Positions 1 through 13,800 of a DNA stretch of 64,000 nucleotides are shown piece by piece; position 1 is the first letter of the stretch; every line of letters begins with the position of its first letter. Origin of the DNA: Hyposmocoma kahamanoa (taxonomy: Eukaryota; Arthropoda; Insecta; Lepidoptera; Cosmopterigidae). Location: the NCBI RefSeq assembly GCF_003589595.1, contig NW_020654422.1, forward strand, positions 9,204,442-9,268,441, given 5' to 3'. A program made the translations under genes and the position numbers. The notes under the pieces are model-generated. The model saw nothing but the letters and a program-made list of their open reading frames with translations. It was not told the DNA's origin and searched no databases.

Positions 1-1380
1 AATACTTCATGATATATTCATTCAACAATTAAATATTAAAAATTGCCGAAATTAAGTAAAGAAAACTAGTCCGAAAATTACGCATTCCCGGTAGACAATT
101 TGGGAAATGAACTTTTCTAAATTGGTTTTGATCTGGGTATTCTGGGATGTGCCCCAGTATGAATTCAAATTGTCGAATTCGTTAAAAACACATTTCAGTG
201 AAAGGCAAATGAAATAAATTTTTATACAATAGGTATGTCATAAAGGAAGCTAACAAAGAACAAGAAACGAAAAAGTACGTGTTTTGTTAATACGTTTTAC
301 TCCGAAAAAAAAGAAGCTAAGAAGAATAATTCCGCTTGTGGTATAAAATAAAAAATTGCCATTATAACATTACGATTTAATGGACAATTAATTCGAAAAA
401 CAGCACAAGTACTATGTACTACAATTCCTTTAATTTATTATTTTAATTTGAAAATAATATTTTAGACATTGAAATAAGATCAACCATAAGTTATTTGAAG
501 ACTTCATTTACTTTATTCCATAAAGTAAGTGATAATTCGATAAAGTATATTTTTATAAACTATGCATTTTAGTAGTCAAAAGAAGCACAGCATTTTATGG
601 ATCTAAGCTAACATGAAATTTGAAGAATTTCACAACATACATTGGAATGCTTTTATTTTAATAATTGAGACAAGATATGTTTGAGAAATGGAAGTTACTA
701 CAATTAAACGTTATGACTAGAATATTATACAACATTACAATATCAATTTGTTCAATTTTTTTTAGAGGCGTGTCTGATTCCTTGATCTATTTTATATTTA
801 TAGAATTATATACTTAAATGTTTAGATACCAAAGAACTAAATTTTTTATAGTAAGTGTAGAATCGATTATTTTAATGGTCGTTATTTCCTACGTTCATTA
901 TCTATTAATATAACTAAAATTATGCAAAATATTATGTATTATATCATTTGAATGCATAAGAAGAGACAAAGATTAATTTCTACGTATTAGGTTTATATAT
1001 TGAGGAACTGTTTTAACAATAGAGGATTTTTTTTTATTACATACATAAATATTATTTCGATATTTTCAGTTCACATACAATCACTAAAATTGAATAAAAA
1101 TATGTATTTCTACAAAAATACAAATATTTCAAATTGTATTCGTACGTTTGATTTTTTATGTCATTGTTCCCATTCGTTAAATGTTTTTTTAGTAAATAGG
1201 TGTATTATATTTGCACATTAATTGCATGTTACCAAGAATATATGGCCAATAAATTGTGTTCATATGATTTATTTTGATTATAATTGGCACCAATTTATAT
1301 AACTCAATTATCAAAAAATTTAACTTATTCTAAGTTGAATATTATATAGAATAGCACAATATTTAAAAATTTTACAAGAT
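1..1380. other. Downstream flank, no gene seen
   Basis: AT-rich sequence with short ORFs only, none resembling a known protein. It may include the last part of the rdgC 3' UTR. I see no tRNA, repeat family or inverted repeat that I can support. Confidence 0.5.
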
Positions 1381-1385
1381 ATTTT

Positions 1386-1391
1386 TTTATT
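1386..1391 (-). terminator. Candidate poly(A) signal of rdgC
   Basis: AATAAA on the minus strand, about 225 nt past the second stop (1617) and about 465 nt past the TGA. Another AATAAA lies at about 1268-1273. No cleavage site can be shown from sequence alone. Confidence 0.35.
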
Positions 1392-1616
1392 ATAATTACG
1401 AAGACAAACCAAAAAATTGTGAAAATTGAATGTGTCTTCTCTAACCAGAAGACACATTTAATTATTAGGCTCAGCTCAAATAACATGACCGGTGATTTCC
1501 ATTACAAATGCCCACAGTTTTCAACATCAAAAGTAGAAATGATCCTAGAAAAGGATTCTTAGATTTCAAATACAATCTTGTACAATCCCCTCTGAAGTTT
1601 GGACATTGTGGGTTGT

Positions 1617-1853
1617 TTAAATATCACTTTCCAGTAATCCGGGCCTTTTAGGCGTACCCTCGCAATCAATCAATTTTATTTCCTCCGACTCTTCGGCGTC
1701 GTTCGAGACGCAGGCACCCATTAAATGAGGTTGTCCGTTATTATCAATCTTAGCATATTTTTCGCCGGCATCATCTAATTTGAGGACTTTAATCTCCACA
1801 CCGATTTCGTCTTTATCGACCGCCGTCCTACTCGGACGACGGTCAAGTTCCTG
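1617..1853 (-). CDS. rdgC: In-frame 78-codon extension after the rdgC TGA (candidate readthrough region)
   Basis: Directly after TGA 1856-1854 the same frame remains open for 78 codons and ends at a TAA (1619-1617). The peptide is hydrophilic and looks coding: [28 protein letters not shown], then an acidic [15 protein letters not shown] and a final GLLESDI. Fly RdgC also continues some 55 residues beyond its last EF-hand and ends with a DCE-containing tail, so this may be the homologous C-terminus reached through the stop. UGA followed by C is the leakiest stop context known in insects. Alternatives are an assembly error, a recent nonsense mutation, or ordinary 3' UTR that is open by chance. 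Confidence 0.45.
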   Translation of the reverse strand, partial: QELDRRPSRTAVDKDEIGVEIKVLKLDDAGEKYAKIDNNGQPHLMGACVSNDAEESEEIKLIDCEGTPKRPGLLESDI

Positions 1854-4800
1854 TCAGGTGGCTGTTATTTCAGAAAAGTCATCATCTTGGAAACTTTTCT
1901 CGGCGAGTCGGAAACTCTCTAGAAACTCATTCAGATCTACAAGACCGTCCTTGTTTATGTCCATCAAACGGCAAATATCCACTAGTTGCTCCTGAGTCAT
2001 CGGGTTGGGCATATACTTTCCGATCAACTGACAAGCTTCCGAAAATTCTTCCAAAGTAATATAACCTGCAAAATAAAATAAAAATTATTAGATCGATGGC
2101 AAATTGTTTCAAAACTTTGTCCTTTTGTTAGTTACTACGTAGTTATACCGGAGTTGTCTTTATCAAGAATTTTAAAAATTGTTTCCAAGCTTCTTTTGTT
2201 TTTGTAAAGAGTTTCGGCAACAGTTTGTGTTTCAGCTTTACGTCCCATCCTCTGAAAAAAAATGGATTGTTAGCTCCATGTTGATCGTGAAAAATTACGC
2301 CAACGTCCGTCACTGGAAAAAAGTTTCTTACGTTAGAAGACAACTCGAATGTGTCCATGTATCGAACTTTGCGTGTTTCTGGATCAGTGTGAACAAGTTT
2401 GTCCTTCAACATTCTCCACGGCAACCCGAGATGAGTTGTCTCTTCCATGGCCTGACACCATTCACTGACAGTAATGTAACCTGAACAAAAAAATAAATAT
2501 GAATACCATAATCACAACATAACCAAACTTTTAATAAGTATCTCATTAGGCTACTAATTTGGTTTTAAGTAAATTTTAAAGGATGAGTTTTGAAAATTAT
2601 GGGTACGAAAACCACTAAATCCACTTAACCAAATTATCAACTGTCACTTGATTAATGGGGCGTGACGTATCCTAAGTACTAAAGATCACCATGACAAATG
2701 AGTCATAATTTGCTTTAGAAAATCTCCAAGGACTTCGCTTTGAAACGGTTCCCGAGTAAAAGCCCCAATGGATACGACTGCTCACAAGAATTAATGAGTC
2801 GAAATGTGTAAATCTTTTCAAAGCCGTAATCTTGAATATGTACTTTAATGGAATTAATATAAGTGCTCAACTTTACGGTAAGCTCGTCTCCGATTTCCCA
2901 TTTCTGAGTTGTATGTTAACTTAGCGAGTTCAAATATTAAGCCGAGAATTGAATAGAATGCCAGGAAATTAAATTGTATAATATCGACGTGGTGGAGACG
3001 TTCAGAGAACCGCACCGACAATACGCTTCAATATAGACCCTGTAATTGACTTGCTAGTGCGAATTCGAAACTATGACGTCATTTTAGAGCATAATAATAT
3101 TATACAATAACATTTATCTGTAAGTTAATTTGGTGAAAGAAAGGGATAATAGAATTTGTCGAAGATGGTATCATCAAAATTATCACAAAACCGAATATAA
3201 ATTTTGTATATACGAACCACTTTGATCAACATCCATGCTGCGAAAAGTGGCTTCTAGGTATCTACGCGCCATTAAGATCTGATTATGGAGCTCCCTCATA
3301 GCAGAGGACTCCACCAAACCGACCCTCTGGCGAAAGGTTAGCCGCCGAGTACGAGACACCGCCGCGGTATATTGCACGAACTGGCGGTCTAATGAATTCC
3401 CACACAGCTTCAGATAAGCTCCTTTGTTGGAACCAATTTCGTAGTAGTTGGATGCGGAGAATATAGTCACCACCTACGTGAGGAACAAATAAAAAAGAAA
3501 ATAGGCTCTGAGATACGTGACAGGTAGACATTAATAAAAAAAATGGTTGCTATCGTATCTGCGTGTGAAGTAAAATAGGACAGCCCCTTATCTGTCTACT
3601 TAAATTTTGATTACAGTTATCCTCCCAAACAACCTCTTGGTTATAAGGGAAGAGCACTGCCTGCGTGAGCACACGAACCTTATAAGTTTAGGCCTTGACC
3701 CCAGATGAGCCTGTGGACAGGGTTGTCACAGACCGTTATCATGGACTTCATCCGGCTCTCAAATGGCTAGTGCCTCGGGTTAACTGCCCCGTGTGCATAT
3801 ACAGCACCCTCCCTATTGTGCAGATAGGTACCGGAACTGTTGGCACGCTCACAGTTCCCGTTATGGATTGTACAACTAACGGTTGCCACCGCTAAGCCGT
3901 TGACTCTAAAGTCTACTACCAAATCTCCACTTTGGTGGTGGAGCTAAAATATGACTATTAAATTTACGTTTCCATTATGAAGTAGTTCATATCCACCAGG
4001 CTTGCACTCGTGGCTGCGCACCAAAAAGCTGAGCTTGGTCTTCCTCAGGAAGGAGGCTGTAACATCAGGGCCAAAGTAGGTGCCAGCTCCTCGAAGAGCA
4101 TTCGCCACGCAGCCGCTCGTACTCTGAGGGTCTGACCATAGGATGTCGAATACCTAAAACACCGTAATAAAAATTAAGATAATGTAAACCTTAAAAAACA
4201 AAACGCGCATACAAAGGTACCTAGATAGTAGATACAATTAAACCTGAATTGTAATATGATAGGTGTCAAAAATTCAAAAGTCGATACTTTTCACATTTTT
4301 TACATTGCAGAACAGTTATAAAATGTATTAATCAGCACATTTTCCTGACAAGGGATGAACCATTGAACAATGTAGATCATCAGTCGTCCATCCGATGTCG
4401 AATCTTATCAATCAAACGGGATAACGGAAAATTAAGTTTCAAATATGCAAAATGGGTTGGAATGAAAGACATTTGTTTCCAATTTTCATGCTTTAAGAAT
4501 TTAAAAGTTAAATAACGTTCTAAAAAAATGTTTATTGAACTTTTGAACGAGGACGGTGTCATATATTTACTTAATTTTTCATTCATATCAAATGTTCATT
4601 AATAATTTAAATGTGCAGTCTACATCAACTCTTGTCTTATAGAAGAACGTCTGCTAAGCACGGGTTTCTTCTAAGGCTAACGAGATTTAAGGCATGGTCC
4701 CATTGCGGCCCACTTCACGTATTTTTTAATTTTTTTTCGACATCAACTTCAACAACAAGCAGGTTCTTCTTTCGACCTTTATAGTAACAACACGCGATAA

Positions 4801-7800
4801 TTAGTATCTCGTGCTTTGAAATGACTCAGTGCTACAGCCTTATGCCGTATTCCGTATTCGAAATTGGGTCCTCTTACAGTGTTTTAATTAATTTTAATTG
4901 AATGCTTAATTTTAATTGAATAAGTAAGATAAACAAAAACAAATTTAATTTTTCGTTTTATCTCTGCGCTTCTATGCTAAGTCTCACTAAGATGGACCGA
5001 AAGAGCCAAGTTATGAACTCTCCTGAAGTATGTACTTACAAAATTACTCAAAATATTGATTAAGGGTTTTGCAGGTTTTCGTACAGGTACTAATGACTAG
5101 TATTCATTGTACATAAATTTATTACACTTAATTTTGTAGCGTAAGCGCGCCTTCATATTAGACGCTTGGAGAAGCGCTCTAGAAGTGCGACTGTGGTGCC
5201 GCAGCCGCGCGTCTGTAGCGCTTCAGTAATTTTTATTAGTTCACTCATTGTGACTGCAAAAGTGGCGCGCGCGTGTCACGACAGTGGCGCTTCTAAAATA
5301 TTGTATGAAAATTAGTGTTGCGGCTACAGCACTGCAGAGCTTCTATAAGGGTCTAATTTGATGGACCCTTAAACATATTTCTACTTTTATTAACAATTTT
5401 TAACCGACTTCAAAAAAGGAGGAGGTTCTCAATTCGACTGTATGTTCTTTTTTTTGTATGTATGTTATGCGATAACTCCGGTATTTGTGAACCTATTTTC
5501 ATGATTCTTTTTTTTGTTGGAAAGGTGGTACTTCCATAGTGGTCCCATTTCATTTTGAAGAAAATCATCCACCTCGAAGGGGCGAAGGGTGACTGTTCAC
5601 GCATGAAGATTCATTTTTATAAATAGCGCCTAACTTTAATTCAGGAGCAATTACTTTAATGGTTGATTTTGCTATTTCTCCAATTCAAGGCGTTTTTCTC
5701 TCAATATACTTTGTGTAGTGTCGTAGTGAGAACCTATTTTTATTATCTCCAGTGTCAAGTCCTGTATAGTGGCAAACTAGGGGATATTTCAATAAAACTT
5801 AGCAAATAGACGTAATTCCACGTACTTTTGAGGTCGGTTTTTTTAGTACTCTGTACTGAGATTATCATCAATATAATATTCATGGGCGAATCTTTGACGA
5901 GTCAAATTCGTATATTGTCGACTTATTCCACACATCAGCCACAGCAGATGAAATCAAAATAGAGATCACATTCATTCGCCTTCACCGCATGTGAAAGAGA
6001 GGAATTTCCAATTACCGACACTGTTAGTCGTATCCAATTCTATGAAATGATGCGTCTGTCCGCAACCGTATTGACTTTTAGCTAGCGTTTCATCGAAATC
6101 TACAACTCATGAATTCGCTATCATTTATCACGGCTCTTGTGTTGGTAAAGTCTCGCGCACGATGATTAATGAATGCCAAACAAACATAAACTTACTCTTA
6201 ATGCTTATTATTATATTCTTTTATTCAAAACAGAGGTGTCTAAGGTTTTTAGGTTTCTTTCTTTCGTAAACAAAAGTGATTCTTATCATTCTTTATATTA
6301 TCTGTTTAGGAAGCACAATTTTTACGTAACCAAATGCATAAACTTGATTTGGAAAAAGAAAGATAAAACCTCCAAACTTGAAGTGGTAATTGAACATCGT
6401 TTTAGTTAGATCGAGCCATGATTACGCGGAGGGCTGATGCCTATCAGTTGCGCCTAATGAGACTGCGTTTGGCGTGTGACGTGACGTGGGACTGGAATGA
6501 CATGGGTGCGTGTCACAAATAATCGTCTCTGCCGGCTTCCTCTGTGCAGACCTTAACAGTCAGTCGGTCTGTAGTAATTTTTGACACATATCAAGATGAG
6601 CTTTGTGAAATCAAAATTTTAGAATGAATGAAAACTGACTTCTCGTTTCTAAAAGATATCGCACAATCGCGTCAAAACAAACGTTTATATATACCTACTG
6701 CTACCAGTCATACGTACAAGAAGACGTATCGATTTGGCTTACAATCTCTACACGAGGATGCCCCAAATATGCAAATAAAATTGTGAGACCACAAAGTTTA
6801 TATTGCAGCTATTTCATACAGGTGTCCTTATCTTTAAAGGACTTTTCCAAAAGAGTAAATTAGTTAATATAGTAATGATAACGATGAAAAAAAGAATACA
6901 AAAGTTAATGTAATTAATTAAAGCTAGCACTATGAAATCATTTTAAAACAAAAATTTCAAAAGAAACTGTCGTGCTCGAGGGTTTATTTTATTCTGTCAC
7001 TTAAGATACTTCTACTGAGTAAAACGGAAACAATTTACGTAATAACAAAGCGTCTAACTTTATACCTAAAGTGAAATCCTTTTAAAGTCACCTAAACACC
7101 ATTTCGTTATCTAGACGGTGGATTCCTAAGCTTTTATAAAATATCCATCAAATTTGTTTCGTAAATAACAACGAACTTTTCAATATTTTAATTGAGTCTA
7201 TGAGTTACCATTATTGTCATATTCATTTAGACAGGTTTTTTATTACCTCGAAGGGGATTTTGAATATCACCTACAATGAACGGGACAGAGTACGAACAAT
7301 ATTATGAATACTTTACCTTCCTAAACAAATCAACCAGTAAATTATGTGATGTTGTATACCTAGGACATCCATTGAAGTCTTTGCCTAGGAGAGATAAATT
7401 TTTAACGTCCAGTTTTTATTAAAACAAAAATCGACCAATAAGAAAAATCCTATGACCCAGCTGGATTCGAACCAGCGTCTTCCAGCAAACCGTGCCAGAC
7501 TCTATGCCAACCAAGCCACGGAACGAACCAGCAAACCTTACGAATTGTTCTGTGTGCTTGTTGCAGATCTTTGTTTTTTGTTTTAACGACTTTTTTGCCG
7601 TAGGGCCATTGGTGAGAAATCTGTGAAATGTTTTCTTCACTCAGCCTTACCTACAACCTGGTACCTTTACAATTACCCAAGTCGCTTTAATAATTGTAAT
7701 TTTAAAGTTTATTGAATCCACCCGGATCGAAAGATTTTTTAGTGTTCGATCTTTGTATTAATATTTATTAGAGTAGTGGTGTAATTTCACAAAAATAATG

Positions 7801-10800
7801 AATATCATGGTGGTCAAACATCGTGACATTCCATAAACCTAAAAGTTCCACTTTTTTACTTTATTTGCTCCATTTTAAAGCGAGGTATTTCAACGCGTGC
7901 CTATATTTTAGTAGGTGGGGTGTGGGGTCTCGCTACAATCGCTAGGTTTGGCAAAATAAGAACAGGCTGAGAAAATTTAACACAGATCCGTCGTCGATAA
8001 ACGACCGATGGCGACTAATGCAGGCAGCAGCGGCCGGCGCGGCGTGTCGTTAAACCGCTGGGCAATTTTCAAATTTTGGTATAAATACGAATTTAATAAC
8101 TTCAGGCTTCAGCTGAAAGACAAAATTTAGCAGGCCATCTGTAGTATTTAAAGAGAACTATCTCCATATAAAAATTAAATACAAAGTTACATATTTCAAT
8201 CTCAAATAATTTGTTTCCAACTTTTATTTTAGCTCTGTTTTCAGGAGTATATGTTCGGATGAAGTGAAATCAGTAGGTATTTCGATGAGAAATCCTATTG
8301 TTGGTATGAAAACGTTATTTTAGGTGGACATGAGTTGATGTGTATTATTTTTTGATATTGCAATTAAACTTGTAAAATTAAATTGTTTTTGATAACAATG
8401 TAAAACGAAATAATGCGATATATTATATATAACTAGTAATACTTGGACCATTAGTCATGACGTTACCTAATCATTATCTCTAATGTTCGTTATACTGAAG
8501 GTTTATTATACACATTGAAATTATAAATTATTTGTTGTTATACCTCTTATTGATTATAATATTCAATGAGTGATTAGATTATATCCTTATAAATTATAAC
8601 AAATGTTGTTTATACCAAGTGAAAATAGATCATTTGTTATTATATTTTTCATTACACATCCAGATAAAGTACATCCTATCGCGTAACGAATTAGCACACT
8701 CTTTAGGCAATATCCTTAAATGTATTGTATATTTTTGTAAGACCATCATTTAATAATAAATACGTAAACCATTCGATCAAGCAACACAACTTTTCCCGCT
8801 TCTCCACCGGTAACTCGCCTTAACAACACGCCTTTTTGTGATGGTATGTTACGAAATTGTTTTCAAACATAACTTGACTTTAAAAAAAAAAGAATAATTA
8901 TGTTGTGATGAATAAGTATTTTTCTGAAGGTGCACTTATGTACTAGTATCAGCCTGTATTTCATAAGCACTTACATATAAGTATATTTATGCAAATATGC
9001 TGACACGCTATGACTCATAGCATCATACCCCATTACGAATTTAATAGAAACAACATTCGGACATGCAAAAACCTTTTGTACGAAAACGAAACGAAATTAT
9101 TTTCATGAAATTACACCGTAATAAAGATAGTCCGTTGCCGTGGACGTTAGTCTGTTCTGATTAATATAAATATTTTTTTTTTATAATAAAAAATCCTAAC
9201 TCAAAGGAGAGGTTAACTGAAAGTGGGTAAAATACAATGAATCGGATCTATCCCCTAAAATGCCACCCTTAGAGATGGAATATTTTATTCAAATTTGAAT
9301 GGGATCACTACAGAGGTACGTATTCCTTTCCAACAAAAAAATTATAGAAATCGGGTCACAAAATGTCAGAGTAATCGCGTAACATAGACAAAAGAAATAC
9401 ATTCGAATTGAGAACCTCTTCCTCCTTTTTAATAGGTTAAAAAAAGTGTACGCTGTTACATATAGGTACGTAAACTTGGTCACTGTCTATAATAGGTATC
9501 GATTTTAAGTTGATAGGAACAGAAATCAAATAAAGTTTATGATGAATGAGTGACAAGAATTCTCCCTGGGGAAAAAAAACTTGATGTCACGGTCGAGGTG
9601 TAAGTACATTGTGGATAGTTATAAGCTTGACTCCGGGGGGTCCGGCCTCGACAAATTATATTATACCAAGGATGGCAGTTGGAAAATTTGTTTCGAATCC
9701 AAAGGGAACAATGATAATTCAGTATACACCTATTACTTTATGTAAACGGCCCAATGTTTAAACATGTCGAGGACAACTTTTCTGTACATGAAAAAATAAA
9801 ACATTAGAGATCCAGCATATGTAAATCTAGTAAGTTATGATCCGGATTACGAAATTTTAAATTTATTTGAAATAGTATTCTGTGCATTCACATTAAATAG
9901 ATTGAGGCGTTAAGAATGTACGACGAAACAGTTTAATAAACCACTAAATTCCAGACTAACTGTTTGAAAATTGTGTTAGTGCTTGAACAGAACCCGACAT
10001 TACCCAGTTACTCGTCGGGATATTACTATAGTTAATTCTTACGAACAGTCCCTAACGAGCTCCCAGGCAGCAATGAATACAACTGATTGGACCTTCCATA
10101 AACGTTTAAGATCCACTGTATTCATTACCGGAGGATATTTAATCACTTCACGCTAGCATATCATCGTGGAAGATTATAACACTAGCACAACTTGCCCTAA
10201 AGTCATTAAAATACTCGTTGAGAGTTATATCCCGAGCTCAAAACTTTAATATGAACATTTGCCGCAGAGTTGGTGGACTTAGCAAGCGCAATATATAGTA
10301 AAAAGCACTTATTCGGAAAGACGAAGACCTAAATCTAAATAAAATTATTTGTATATGTTATATCACAAGAAACAAACAATAAGTGCCAGGTACAGTCAGT
10401 CAATGTGCCGGCAGCAGCGGTCGATATTACCTGAAAGTGAATCGTGAATGATTAACTAAGTGACCTGTATGCGAGGCGACTAACCTGTTTCCATTCCACT
10501 TTGTCGATCACTTCGGCGCCAGGAGCTGTGCTCTCAGTCACTGGCGGCCGGAGAAGGGAAACGTACTGGAAAAGTTCATTGTAATAAGTTCTCAGCAATT
10601 CAGCGGAGTTGCAATTTGTAATATCATCATAATTGAGGTACAAACTTTTTTTTAAGATATCAAGTAACGGAACGAACAAGTCGTACGACTGGTAATAAGC
10701 GACACGTCTGTCCATAACAGTTGCAGTGCCACTTAGAGCTTTAAATCACAAAGATCTGAGGGGGCACTGCCACTGCGCCCGTCACCCTGAGACATAAGTT

Positions 10801-13800
10801 GACAAGGTCCATGTGCCTGAAATTTCACCAGCACCCTTACGCTTCAAAACCGAATGCTCACATTACTGCTTGGCAAGAGAAATAAGTGCCACGTGGCAGT
10901 ATTTCCCTGGATGAACTCATAAAAACTCTCTCTACTGTCCCATACAAATAACACGGCACACTCACGTAAAAAATATATTCACTGATCCGGATAAATTAGT
11001 ATCACAAGACCGCACTTTTCATTGATGTAACGAATCAATTGTTTTCGATGTGGGTAGAAGGATAGACACTTTTAATACATTCAGTTGATCGATATCCCTG
11101 TAAATGAGTACAAATTGCGTCGTCAACGTTTATATACCTTATCCCGATCAAGGCTGCGTATCATATCCAAATCGGTGGTGTCGGAGATTCCACCGTGGAC
11201 GACGAAGACACGATTGTTGATGATGGTGCCGAGCGGTAGCCAGCGGTATACACCCTCGATTAGTTTTAGCAGACGCTCTGCATTATGCTGATTAAAACAA
11301 ATTAACAACAAATTAAGAGAAACGATACCGTAGATACATAAAGCTAAGCAAATTTAGTACGTACGTATGTACAGTAAGAATAATAAGTTACATATGTGAC
11401 GAGCTTAATTACCCGTGTAATTTAGCTGGCGCAAAGCCATTAAGGATGTCATGAATGACACGTGGTCGACTATAGATCAGTTCATATCGGCAAAGTTTAA
11501 AATTTTCTGAATGTATCGTCATAAGCATTTCACATTAAATACCACAGATCAAATATAATAATAATATTTTTTTAAATAATAATAATTTTTATTTCAGGAA
11601 TGTAGTCCCATATTTACACAAAATACAATTATAAAATCAGAATAATGATCAAAATAATGCTAGAGCACATTTCCTTACTAAACAGGAAATAAACCACATA
11701 TTTTTTTAAAACCTCTCTATATAAATTCAGACCATTAATGAGACGAGTTTAGCTTAGATATTTTTTAATTAAAATCTCTGTGCAAGGTATCATGAAAGTT
11801 CTAACATAAAATCAATCTCTTCGAGTTTCTGCACTATTTATAGATAGGAAGTCGTTGCAGTCGTCACCTATGTCACACTCAGACGTTTGATATATATGTT
11901 AACCTAAATTAAGTTTATAAAGTTTCACTTAAAAGTATCGGACAGATAATAGGTTTCATGCAATAAGTAACAAATCGCATAAATCATTTTGATCACTTCG
12001 TTTTAATTTCTTGAATAATAAGACTTTAACGGTACTCGAGGTAATAATATTCTTACCTTATATTTCTGATGAACCTCCCTTATAAAGCCGTATCTGTAAA
12101 AATGTAAGCAAAAGCCATTTATACATGATGTACAGCCTAAAACATTTTCCTATTCTGAATATTATTAATTGGAAATCTAAACTACTACTAAACTAAGTAA
12201 AAACGACATTTACTGCATTTAACCTCAAAGTACCTACTAAAAGTTATTAACATTAACTGGAAAAGCAAAGTAAACTAAGATGCATTTAAGATTATGCTTC
12301 AATTTTCTTTATAATGATCAAGTTTTAGGGTCGTATTCCAGAACTCTACTCAATGCTCAAGTCAGGTTTTGAGCAGACTTGAATATGATTTCAAGTACTG
12401 GAAATACCACCCTAATGGCAAGGACTTGAGTGTGGTTTCTAGTGCTTTGAATCATACTCAAATCGTGACTCGAGTATTAAGTAGAGTTCTGGAATACGAC
12501 CCTTAGATTACAGAACAAAATAATGCTTTTTAATATCTACCATATTGCAATCTGCATTTACTTTATAAGCCATCATAACAGTTCACGGTTATGTTATAGC
12601 CTCTAGAGAATACTATAAACTGCTACATAGCTGTATAATACGATGCTACATGTCGAGTACTTGCTCACCTAGAATTCATAATGAGATCTTCGTGGTTTCC
12701 TCGGTTTAGGTACACGCCGCCAGGAAAAGCCAACATGCAAGCCAGCAGCAGCAATAAGACTTCCAGGCCCTTCTTGCCACGGTCCACGAAGTCTCCATTG
12801 AATATGTATGGGTTTTCGGGCGAAGGCAGACCGTTCTGCATAATGTAATAAATTATTAAAAACTCGACTAACCTAAAATATACAACCTAACCTCCGGCTA
12901 AAAAACCGACCTCACAAGTCATTCATCCCCTAGTTTACCACCCTTAGAGGTGGAATATTTTCTTCCAATTTAAATGGGACCACTTCTGAGGTACCCTCTT
13001 TCCAACAAAAAAGAATCATCAAAATCGGTTCACAAATGGCGCAGTTATCGCGTAACATACATACAAAAAAAACTTACAGACGAATTGAAAACTACCTCCT
13101 TTTTTTAAAGTCGGTTAAAAAAGGAAAAGGTTTCAGGTTCAATTTAAGAATATTAAAATAGTGATCCTAGAGGATCGATACTGATCGATTAGAAAGGTAG
13201 ACCTCTTGCAATGTTTTCTATAATACTGAAAAAAATTGTGTAGTGATAAATTTTCTGAGGAAATGAAACTATTTTTCCAGATTTAAATCGCGAATATTTG
13301 TTGAGTTTACAGTCAACCGTGACCATGGGACCTGTAAAGTTCCCGAAACGTCAGTTTGTTTGAAAAAACAAATATACGCGATTTAAATCCGGAAAAATAG
13401 TTTCATTTCCTGTGTGTAACAATCGCGAAAACCTAAGAACTCGATAAATTTTCTAAGTTTAACAAAATCCTTGTTGTAAGCACGTACACCAAATAAATTT
13501 GACGTTACGATATTCAAAATATAAACGGATGAACGGAGGGAAGTTGACCTACTCGCTTGCAGATTTACCATCTGCCAAAACTGCATAATTAAGACGTGTT
13601 TAAAATATTTCCGTGAAGCGGTCGTGTAATTTTATTCTAATATTGTCGTTATAACAGATACTAGGTGTTATGGATTTTCCTACCAGGAGCGGATGTCGCA
13701 TTGCAGTACTGCGGTGTTTTTAGTCCAATGAAATATAAAGAAATCAAGAATCTCAAAAGTAACAAAACTTTGTTCCACAAACCTGTTGCGAAACCCTTTA

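Noticed and set aside
1845..1853. Alternative splice acceptor (CTGACAG) that would skip the TGA
   Set aside because: Joining exon 13 to it gives an immediate in-frame stop, and no convincing donor in the right phase was found within exon 14; kept only as a minor alternative to readthrough.
7441..7535. tRNA gene on the minus strand
   Set aside because: The T-arm folds, but the acceptor stem does not pair, so it is a tRNA-derived relic.
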